Assembly (NCBI GenBank): GCA_035557095.1
Contig: DATMEB010000057.1
Coordinates: 1-42,135 of the forward strand
Length of the DNA: 42,135 nucleotides
Reading direction: 5' to 3'
Source: JALZDI01 sp035557095
GTDB taxonomy: Bacteria; Actinomycetota; Actinomycetes; Propionibacteriales; Nocardioidaceae
In this document: positions 35,876 through 42,135 of the stretch, in pieces
Numbering within the stretch: the first letter of the stretch is position 1
How the letters are laid out: each line of letters starts with the position of its first letter
Notes under the pieces: generated by a model
Told to the model about the DNA's origin: nothing
The model's database searches: none
What the model saw: only the letters and a program-made list of their open reading frames with translations
Position numbers and translations under genes: made by a program

Positions 35876-37447
35876 TCAGTGTGCGGCCATGGACGCCTCG
35901 GCCTGCTCCTCCGCGCTCTCCCGGGTGGTCAGCGGACGCTCCTTGATCAGGCAGGCGAACACCAGCGCGAGCAGCACCACCGGCACGGCGGCCAGGAACG
36001 CGTCGTGCATCGACAGTGAGAACGCCTGGATCACCGGCTCCTGGATCTGCTGCGGGAGCCCTCTGATCGCCTCGACGTCGGTCGTGTTCGGTGCGGCGCC
36101 GGGCGGCAGGCTGGGCAGCAGCTCGGCGAGGTGGGCGGCCACCTGGCTGGTGATGATCGCGCCGAACACGGCGGTCCCGAAGGAGCCGCCCATCTGCCGG
36201 AAGAACGTCACCGAGCTGGTCGCCGCGCCCATGTGCCGGCGGTCGACCGCGTTCTGAACGACGGTCACCAGGACCTGCATCTGCAGCCCCAGACCGGCGC
36301 CCATCACGTACATCGCGACGGCGGCCTGCCAGTACGGCGAGTCCACGTCGAGCGACGCCAGCAGGAACAGCGCGACCGCGATCGTGATCGCCGCCATGAT
36401 CGGGTAGATCTTGTAGCGCCCGGTTCGCGTGATCGCCTGCCCGGCCGCGATCGAGGTCGAGAACATCCCGACGACCATCGGCAGCATGGCCAGACCCGAC
36501 GTCGTGGGTGACATCCCGTCGACCACCTGCAGGTACATCGGGATGAAGATCATCGCCCCGAACATCGCGAACCCGGTGATGAACGTGTAGATGACGCTGT
36601 AGGAGAACACGCTGTCGCGGAACAGCTCGAGCGGGATGATCGGCTCGCTGACCCGCGACTCGACGACCACGAACAGCAGACTCAGCAGCACGCCCGCGGC
36701 GACGAGGCTCAGTCCGAGCGTCGACCCCCAGCCGTAGTCCGGGCCGGCCCACGCGGTGTAGAGCAGCAGCGAGCTGACCGCTGCGACGATGGTCGCTGCG
36801 CCGAGGTAGTCGATCTTGTGGTCCCGACGTACGACCGGCATCTTCAGCGCCATCGAGGTGATCACCAGGGCGGCGATGCCGATCGGCACGTTGATGTAGA
36901 AGATCCAGCGCCAGCCGGGTCCCTCGGTGAACCAGCCGCCGAGCACGGGGCCGAGCACGCTGCTGCTGCCGAAGACCACGCCGAAGTAGCCCTGGTAGCG
37001 ACCGCGCTCACGCGGCGGGATCACGTCGCCGATCACGGCGAGTGCGAGCGCGAACAACCCGCCGCCGCCGAGTCCCTGGACGGCGCGGAACGCGATCAGC
37101 TGCTCGATGGACTGCGCGAGCCCGGAGAGCATCGAGGCGAGCACGAAGATCGTGATCGCGGCCTGGAAGGTGATGCGCCGGCCGTACAGGTCCGAGATCT
37201 TGCCCCACAGCGGGGTGGCCGCGGTCGCCGTCAGCAGGTACGCCGTGACCACCCACGAGAGCTTGTCGAGACCGCCGAGCTCGCTGGTGATGCGGGGGAG
37301 GGCGGTGCCCAGGATGCTCTGGTCGAGCGCGGCCAGGAACATCCCGGCCATCAGGCCCACCAGCACGATCAGGATCTGCCGGTGGCTCAGGTAGCCGGGG
37401 TCCTCGGAGGTGGCGGGACCCGGCGCGGTGTTGTGGTTGAGAGACAT
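35876..37447 (-). CDS. DHA2-type MFS drug efflux transporter
   Basis: 523 residues with about 14 hydrophobic segments, the EmrB/QacA layout. The segment LVGLMAGMFLAALDQSILGTALPRI at the N terminus carries the family's D-x-x-I/V-x-x-x-A-L-P motif, and LWGKISDLYGRRITF is motif A between helices 2 and 3. WRWIFYINVPIGI is the motif C/D region. It exports hydrophobic toxic compounds by proton antiport in known relatives; the substrate here is unknown. ATG 37447. It follows a MarR gene by 68 bp on the same strand and is probably controlled by it. Confidence 0.93.
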   Translation of the reverse strand: MSLNHNTAPGPATSEDPGYLSHRQILIVLVGLMAGMFLAALDQSILGTALPRITSELGGLDKLSWVVTAYLLTATAATPLWGKISDLYGRRITFQAAITIFVLASMLSGLAQSIEQLIAFRAVQGLGGGGLFALALAVIGDVIPPRERGRYQGYFGVVFGSSSVLGPVLGGWFTEGPGWRWIFYINVPIGIAALVITSMALKMPVVRRDHKIDYLGAATIVAAVSSLLLYTAWAGPDYGWGSTLGLSLVAAGVLLSLLFVVVESRVSEPIIPLELFRDSVFSYSVIYTFITGFAMFGAMIFIPMYLQVVDGMSPTTSGLAMLPMVVGMFSTSIAAGQAITRTGRYKIYPIMAAITIAVALFLLASLDVDSPYWQAAVAMYVMGAGLGLQMQVLVTVVQNAVDRRHMGAATSSVTFFRQMGGSFGTAVFGAIITSQVAAHLAELLPSLPPGAAPNTTDVEAIRGLPQQIQEPVIQAFSLSMHDAFLAAVPVVLLALVFACLIKERPLTTRESAEEQAEASMAAH

Positions 37448-37515
37448 CTGCAGTGTGACTCCGAAGTCTTTTCAAGGGTGCCGACGGCGGACGCGACTCG
37501 AAGGTCGGTCGAGCG

Positions 37516-37983
37516 TCACGTCGTCGCGGGGTCGTCTGTCGCGTTCAGGTCGGCGACGAAGCGGGTCGCCACCTGTTGCAGGGTGTGCCGATCCTCTGTC
37601 GACCAAGAGGTGAGAGCCTGGGCAAGTCGCTGTTTGCGGGCCTCGAAGCATCCGCTGAGAACCTTGCCGCCGAGCTTGGTGATGGCGATCCGTGCGGCCC
37701 GTCGGTCGTCGGGGTCGTCGGTGCGCGCGACCAGCCCACGCTCCTCGAGCTGGCGGGCGTGCCGGCTGACCGTGGACGCGTCGAGGTGCAGCCGCTGGGC
37801 GAGGTCAGAGAGCCGGATCGGGCCGGTGCAGGTGAGCACGTGCAGGATGGGGAGCGTGGCCGCGTCGACCTCGTCCCCGGGATGACGCAGCCGCATCCGC
37901 TTGCCGATCTGCATGGCCAGCAACAGCAGGGCCTCCTCGGCGGAGTCCGGCGTGGCGTCGATCGGCGGAGTGTTCGGATGCAT
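37516..37983 (-). CDS. MarR family transcriptional regulator
   Basis: About 155 residues. Helical N terminus, then the winged helix: PILHVLTCTGPIRLSDLAQR, LHLDASTVSRHARQLEERGL and the wing VARTDDPDDRRAARIAIT, whose D-x-R-R is diagnostic. MarR proteins usually repress a neighbouring efflux gene and release on ligand binding, which fits the DHA2 transporter behind it. The start is uncertain: ATG 37983 is conservative, while ATG 37998 and TTG 38019 are open upstream without any ribosome site, and TGCATG-like repeats fall in this stretch. Confidence 0.92.
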   Translation of the reverse strand: MHPNTPPIDATPDSAEEALLLLAMQIGKRMRLRHPGDEVDAATLPILHVLTCTGPIRLSDLAQRLHLDASTVSRHARQLEERGLVARTDDPDDRRAARIAITKLGGKVLSGCFEARKQRLAQALTSWSTEDRHTLQQVATRFVADLNATDDPATT

Positions 37984-38020
37984 GTACCAAGCATGCATCT
38001 TGTTGTGTGTGTCATGCAAG
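37978..38020. promoter_or_regulatory. Cluster of TGCATG-like sites before the MarR gene
   Basis: ATGCATG (37978-37984), GCATGCAT (37991-37998) and CATGCAAG (38013-38020) lie between the divergent MarR and PhoD-like genes. Palindromic hexamers in this position could be an autoregulatory MarR operator; the sites partly overlap the possible upstream starts. Confidence 0.3.
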
Positions 38021-38070
38021 TTGTTTGTCCAAGCTCACATCGGGCCACGCTGCGAGTCCAGGAGTAGAAC

Positions 38071-39795
38071 TTGAACATGACCGACGACCTGCTGGTGCTC
38101 GGGCCGCTGCTGCGCTACGTCGACGAGACGTCGGCGGCCATCTGGGTCGAGGTGGCCGGCCGGGGGACGGTCACCGTCACCCTGCAGCCGTCTGCCGGTG
38201 ACGCCGTCTCCGGGCACACGTTCTCCGCACACACGTTCACCGTGCATGGCCACCACTACGCGCTGGTCGAGGTCGACGGGCTCGCCCCCGGGTCGAGCAC
38301 GGAGTACACCGTGCGGTTCGACGACAACGTCGTGTGGCCGCCGCCTCGCTCGACCTACCCGCCGAGCCGCATCCGCACGCTGGCGCCCGGCCGGCGCTGC
38401 CGGCTGATGTTCGGCTCCTGCCGGACCAGCGTGCCGCACGACGCCGAGCACAACCGGACGCACGGGATCGACGTGCTGCGTGCGTACGCGCTCGCGATGC
38501 GCGACGTCGACGAGTCCGAGTGGCCCGACCTGGTGCTGTTCCTCGGCGACCAGGTGTACGCCGACGAGACGTCGGACGAGATGCAGGCGTTCATCGACGC
38601 ACGGCGCGACATCGAGCAGCCGCCGTACAAGGAGCTCAAGGACTACGAGGAGTACGCCCACCTGTACCGGCTGGCCTGGACCGAGCCGGCCAACCGCTGG
38701 CTGCTCTCGACGCTGCCGATCGCGATGATCTTCGACGACCACGACGTACGCGACGACTGGAACACCTCGCGCGCGTGGCGCGACGAGATCCGCCGCAGCT
38801 CGTGGTGGCACGACCGGGTCGTCGGGGCGCTGGCGTCGTACTGGGTCTACCAGCACCTGGGCAACCTCGGCCCGGCCGACCGGGCCGGTGACGACCTGTG
38901 GGCCGAGGTGCGCCGGCTCGGCCGGGAGGGCGACGCGGGCAAGCTCCTCGACGAGTTCGCCGACCGGTCCGACGACGACCCCGCGTACGCCCGGTGGAGC
39001 TACCACCGCGACCTCGCGGGCAGCCGCCTCGTCGTCCTCGACACCCGCAGCGCGCGGATGCTGGACGAGGGCGACCGGCGGATGCTGGACGAGGCCGAGA
39101 TGACCTGGTTCGAGTCGCTGGCCTCCGGAGGCGTCGACCACCTGCTGATCGCGAGCTCCGTGCCCTACATGCTGCCGATGGGCCTGCACCACCTGGAGGC
39201 ATGGAGCGAGGGGGTCGCGGCCGGCAGCTGGGGACCGCGAGCCGCCAGGTGGGCAGAGATCCTGCGGCAGGGTGTCGACCTCGAGCACTGGGCGGCGTTC
39301 CAGAAGTCCTTCCAGCGGGTCGCGCAGCTGACCCTGGCCGTGGCCCGCGGCGAGCGCGGTCCCGCCCCGGCGACCGTCACGTTCCTCGGCGGGGACGTGC
39401 ACCACTCCTACCTCGCCGAGGCGCACACCGGCCGCCGTCGTCGTGGGTTCAGCCGGGGCCGGGGCCGGGGGTACAGCCGAGGCTCTGAGCAGTCGCGGGT
39501 GCTGCAGGTGGTGTGCTCACCGATCCGCAACCCGCTGCCGCGGGTGATCAGGTTCGCCTCGGCCGCCGCGGCGTACGGCCTGGCGTGGCCGATGGGCCGT
39601 CTGGCCGCGCGTTCCGCGAGCGTGGTCGATCCGCCGTTTCGGTGGTCGATGACGGACGGGCCGTGGTTCGACAACGCGATCGCGCTCCTCGACCTCGACG
39701 GGCGGCGTGGCCGGGTCAGCTGGCTGACCGCGGACTTCCGGGACGACGAGCCCGAACCGTCGTCGGCGCTCATCCGCTCGGCCACGCTGCGCTGA
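38071..39795 (+). CDS. PhoD-like metallophosphatase
   Basis: 574 residues of the alkaline phosphatase D family. An N-terminal beta-sandwich domain (to about 105) is followed by the metallophosphatase core: MFGSCRTSVPHD, VLFLGDQVYADETSDEM, FDDHDVRDDWN and near 445 FLGGDVHHSYLAEAH, all with the expected Asp/His/Asn metal ligands. No Tat or Sec signal is visible, so it looks cytoplasmic, unlike secreted PhoD. A Gly/Arg-rich loop (about 452-470) is unusual. TTG 38071 has AGGAG six bases upstream; ATG 38077 would be too far from it. Confidence 0.9.
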   Translation: MNMTDDLLVLGPLLRYVDETSAAIWVEVAGRGTVTVTLQPSAGDAVSGHTFSAHTFTVHGHHYALVEVDGLAPGSSTEYTVRFDDNVVWPPPRSTYPPSRIRTLAPGRRCRLMFGSCRTSVPHDAEHNRTHGIDVLRAYALAMRDVDESEWPDLVLFLGDQVYADETSDEMQAFIDARRDIEQPPYKELKDYEEYAHLYRLAWTEPANRWLLSTLPIAMIFDDHDVRDDWNTSRAWRDEIRRSSWWHDRVVGALASYWVYQHLGNLGPADRAGDDLWAEVRRLGREGDAGKLLDEFADRSDDDPAYARWSYHRDLAGSRLVVLDTRSARMLDEGDRRMLDEAEMTWFESLASGGVDHLLIASSVPYMLPMGLHHLEAWSEGVAAGSWGPRAARWAEILRQGVDLEHWAAFQKSFQRVAQLTLAVARGERGPAPATVTFLGGDVHHSYLAEAHTGRRRRGFSRGRGRGYSRGSEQSRVLQVVCSPIRNPLPRVIRFASAAAAYGLAWPMGRLAARSASVVDPPFRWSMTDGPWFDNAIALLDLDGRRGRVSWLTADFRDDEPEPSSALIRSATLR

Positions 39796-39817
39796 CACGC
39801 GCGGGGCAGCTGGCTCG

Positions 39818-39823
39818 TAGGCT
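39818..39823 (+). promoter_or_regulatory. -10 element TAGGCT of ilvA, leaderless
   Basis: TAGGCT ends seven bases before ATG 39831, with no Shine-Dalgarno. It shares TAGGCTGACCG with the cbs promoter. Confidence 0.55.
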
Positions 39824-39830
39824 GACCGGC

Positions 39831-41066
39831 ATGGTCCACGACAGCGGCGTCCCGACCGTCTCCGCGCACGACATCGAGGAGGCCCGCGAGCTGCAGCGGG
39901 ACAGCGGCAGCGTTGTGGTGCCCACACCGATGCAGGAGTCGCGGTGGCTCTCCGGGCAGGCCGACGCCCCGGTGTGGCTCAAGTGCGAGAACCTGCAGCG
40001 CACCGGGTCGTTCAAGATCCGCGGTGCGATCGTGCGCATGTCACGGCTGAGTGCCGACGAGCGTGCGCACGGGGTCGTGGCGGCGAGTGCCGGCAACCAC
40101 GCGCAGGGCGTGGCGCTCGCCGCGCAGTACCTCGGCATCCGCGCGACCGTGTTCATGCCCGAGGGGGCGCCGATCCCGAAGGAGAAGGCGACCCGGGCCT
40201 ACGGTGCCGAGCTGCGCTTCCACGGTCACACGGTCGACGAGGCGCTGACCGCCGCGCAGGAGTTCACCGCCGAGACCGGTGCGGTGCTGATCCACCCGTT
40301 CGACCATCCCGACATCGTCGCCGGACAGGGCACCTGCGGCCTGGAGATCCTCGAGCAGTGCCCGGACGTCAGCACGATCGTGGTGCCGCTGGGCGGCGGC
40401 GGGCTGCTCGCCGGGATCGCCACCGCGGTGAAGTCCGCGCGCCCGGACGTGCAGGTGATCGGCGTCCAGGCGGAGAAGGCTGCCGCGTACCCCGGCTCGC
40501 TCGCCGCCGGCGAGCCGCAGCCGGTGCAGGGGATGGCCACGATGGCCGACGGCATCGCGGTCGGCTGCCCTGGGAAGGTGCCGTTCGCCGGGATCCAGAA
40601 GTACGTCGACGAGGTGCTGACCGTCTCCGAGGAGTCCATGTCGACCGCGCTCCTGCTGCTGCTGGAGCGGGCCAAGATGGTCGTCGAGCCCGCAGGCGCG
40701 GCCGGGGTGGCCGCGCTGCTGGACCGTCCCGGCGCGTTCACGGGCCCGGTCGTGCCCGTGCTGTCCGGTGGCAACATCGACCCGCTGCTGCTGATGCGGG
40801 TGATCCGGCACGGCATGGCCTCGGCGGGTCGCTACCTCTCCTTCCGCGTGCGCATCCCGGACCTGCCGGGCGCCCTGGCGCGGCTGCTCGCCGAGCTCGC
40901 GCATGTCGAGGCCAACGTTCTCGACGTCGTACACCAGCGGACGTCGGCGCAGCTGCACCTGGACGAGGTCGAGGTGGCGCTGCAGGTGGAGACACGCGGC
41001 ACCGAGCACCGGGAACATGTCCTGCGTCACCTGCGTTCGGTTGGGTATCCGCCGGAGTTCGGCTGA
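39831..41066 (+). CDS. ilvA: Threonine ammonia-lyase (threonine dehydratase) with ACT domain
   Basis: 411 residues. PLP enzyme converting threonine to 2-oxobutyrate, the first step to isoleucine, or degradative. PLP lysine in LQRTGSFKIRGA (Lys62); substrate loop SAGNHAQGVALA; phosphate loop PLGGGGLLAG. The C terminus (about 330-411) is a single ACT domain, beginning YLSFRVRIPDLPGALARLL. The length and single ACT domain suit the shorter biosynthetic/catabolic form; allosteric effector unknown. ATG 39831 is leaderless under TAGGCT. Confidence 0.95.
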   Translation: MVHDSGVPTVSAHDIEEARELQRDSGSVVVPTPMQESRWLSGQADAPVWLKCENLQRTGSFKIRGAIVRMSRLSADERAHGVVAASAGNHAQGVALAAQYLGIRATVFMPEGAPIPKEKATRAYGAELRFHGHTVDEALTAAQEFTAETGAVLIHPFDHPDIVAGQGTCGLEILEQCPDVSTIVVPLGGGGLLAGIATAVKSARPDVQVIGVQAEKAAAYPGSLAAGEPQPVQGMATMADGIAVGCPGKVPFAGIQKYVDEVLTVSEESMSTALLLLLERAKMVVEPAGAAGVAALLDRPGAFTGPVVPVLSGGNIDPLLLMRVIRHGMASAGRYLSFRVRIPDLPGALARLLAELAHVEANVLDVVHQRTSAQLHLDEVEVALQVETRGTEHREHVLRHLRSVGYPPEFG

Positions 41067-41173
41067 AGTTCCGAAAGTCGTTCGCGGCCGTCGGCGGTGT
41101 CGTGGAGAATCAACGCGGCCTTGAACGAGACCGCCCCGTGGGCGGCGAGACGATCGGCAGGAGGGGGAGCCAG

Positions 41174-42135
41174 ATGGCAGCCGTCGAGGTGCGCGGCCTG
41201 ACCAAGACCTTCGGCTCGAAGGGCAAGCAGGTTCGCGCGCTGGACGCGCTCGACCTGGAGGTGTCCGCGGGCACGGTGCTCGGCCTGCTCGGCCCCAACG
41301 GGGCGGGCAAGACCACGGCCGTGCGGGTGCTGACCACGCTGCTCCAGCCCGACGCGGGCGAGGCGCGGGTGCTCGGCCACGACGTGACGGCCGAGCCGGC
41401 GCTCGTGCGCCGGCTGATCGGCCTGTCCGGCCAGTACAGCGCCGTCGACGAGAACCTCACCGGTCGCGAGAACCTCTGGATGTTCGGCCGGCTCTACGGC
41501 CTGGACTCCAAGTCGTCCTCTGCCCGGGCCGAGGAGCTGCTGGAGATGTTCGACCTGACCGAGGCCCGTGACCGGGTGACAAAGACCTACTCCGGCGGTA
41601 TGAAGCGCCGCCTCGACCTTGCCGGGTCACTGATCGCGCACCCGAAGGTGCTCTTCCTCGACGAGCCGACGACCGGCCTCGATCCGAATGCCCGCCAGAG
41701 CGTGTGGCGCATGATCCGCGGGCTTGCGGATTCCGGCGTCACCATCCTGCTCACGACGCAATATCTCGAAGAGGCCGATCAGCTCGCCGCGCGCATCGCC
41801 GTCATCGACCATGGCAAGAAGATTGCCGAAGGCACCAGCCGCGAATTGAAGGCGGCGACCGGCTCCGGCTTTCTTCATATCGCGCTCGCCGATCCCGCTG
41901 CACAGATCGAACAGGCGGCCGCTATCCTAGAACGACAGCTCGGTCACGCCGTCCAGCGCAGCACGGAGAGTGCGGACCTTTGCATCCCAGCCGGAACGGC
42001 GAAAGCGGCCAATGAAGCACTCGCTGCACTGATCGCCGGCGGAATTGAGCTGTCCGATTTCTCCCTGGGACAGCCCAGTCTCGACGAGGTCTTCTTCGCA
42101 CTGACAGGACGGCCGGGCTCAGGCGAAAGCCAGCA
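41174..42135 (+). CDS. DrrA-type ABC transporter ATP-binding protein, 3' end missing; composition break
   Basis: ATPase subunit of a multidrug/daunorubicin-type exporter, 320 codons before the right edge. Walker A GPNGAGKTT (40-48), Q-loop near 87, signature YSGGMKRR (139-146), Walker B LFLDEP (160-165), then TTQYLEEADQLA with the switch region altered to Q. ATG 41174 follows GGAGG GGGAG. Up to codon 169 all Asp and Glu codons are GAC (10) and GAG (11); from codon 170 (41681) they are GAC 3, GAT 5, GAG 4, GAA 7, and AT-richer third positions appear. The reading frame continues, but the 3' part does not look like the same genome. Confidence 0.88.
   Translation, partial: MAAVEVRGLTKTFGSKGKQVRALDALDLEVSAGTVLGLLGPNGAGKTTAVRVLTTLLQPDAGEARVLGHDVTAEPALVRRLIGLSGQYSAVDENLTGRENLWMFGRLYGLDSKSSSARAEELLEMFDLTEARDRVTKTYSGGMKRRLDLAGSLIAHPKVLFLDEPTTGLDPNARQSVWRMIRGLADSGVTILLTTQYLEEADQLAARIAVIDHGKKIAEGTSRELKAATGSGFLHIALADPAAQIEQAAAILERQLGHAVQRSTESADLCIPAGTAKAANEALAALIAGGIELSDFSLGQPSLDEVFFALTGRPGSGESQ

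Overview
The window is a high-G+C chromosomal stretch from an actinomycete. Strongly G/C-ending codons, abundant GTG/TTG starts, probable leaderless genes with a TAGGCT -10 hexamer and the order glmU-prs-rplY-pth / mfd-lipoprotein-mazG-eno-ftsB-DUF501-ppx (familiar from Mycobacterium and Nocardioides relatives) support this; Nocardioidaceae is my best guess, as inference only. No prophage, insertion sequence or CRISPR array was seen.

Layout. 1-1400: a truncated TetR regulator downstream of an acyl desaturase whose promoter carries two palindromes. 1537-5816: tRNA-Gln, glmU, prs, rplY and pth (cell-wall precursor, PRPP, ribosome and peptidyl-tRNA recycling), then a convergent MFS transporter and a divergent cysQ-like phosphatase. 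7957-11796: mfd bracketed by copies of a 25-bp repeat, one of which forms a 26-position inverted repeat. 11944-18087: a housekeeping run (SurA-like lipoprotein, mazG, eno, ftsB, DUF501, ppx, family-5 uracil-DNA glycosylase), mostly with stop/start overlaps. 18110-21600: NDH-2, an unusual short-variable-loop tRNA with anticodon TAA, a BI-1-like membrane protein, an ASCH-like/winged-helix protein and a DUF4287 protein. 21667-32153: SGNH hydrolase, cystathionine beta-synthase, Baeyer-Villiger-type monooxygenase, two tandem secreted collagen-like proteins, an IMPACT-family protein, an SPW membrane protein with a TetR regulator, msrA and a cystathionine gamma-synthase/lyase. With cbs, the last gives both steps of transsulfuration. 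32157-41066: a GlmL-like ATPase, AI-2E family permease, a 7-TM protein, a MarR + DHA2 efflux pair, a PhoD-like phosphatase and threonine ammonia-lyase. 41174-end: a DrrA-type ABC ATPase whose 3' third changes abruptly in codon usage.

Most attractive observations: (i) the tandem pair of exported proteins sharing a signal peptide, IRNGGV repeats and exactly eight Gly-X-Y triplets, then diverging completely; (ii) the class-I-shaped tRNA with a UAA anticodon in a genome where TTA codons look rare; (iii) the repeat element flanking mfd; (iv) the composition break near 41.6-41.7 kb, most simply a chimeric assembly joint inside a conserved ABC ATPase gene.
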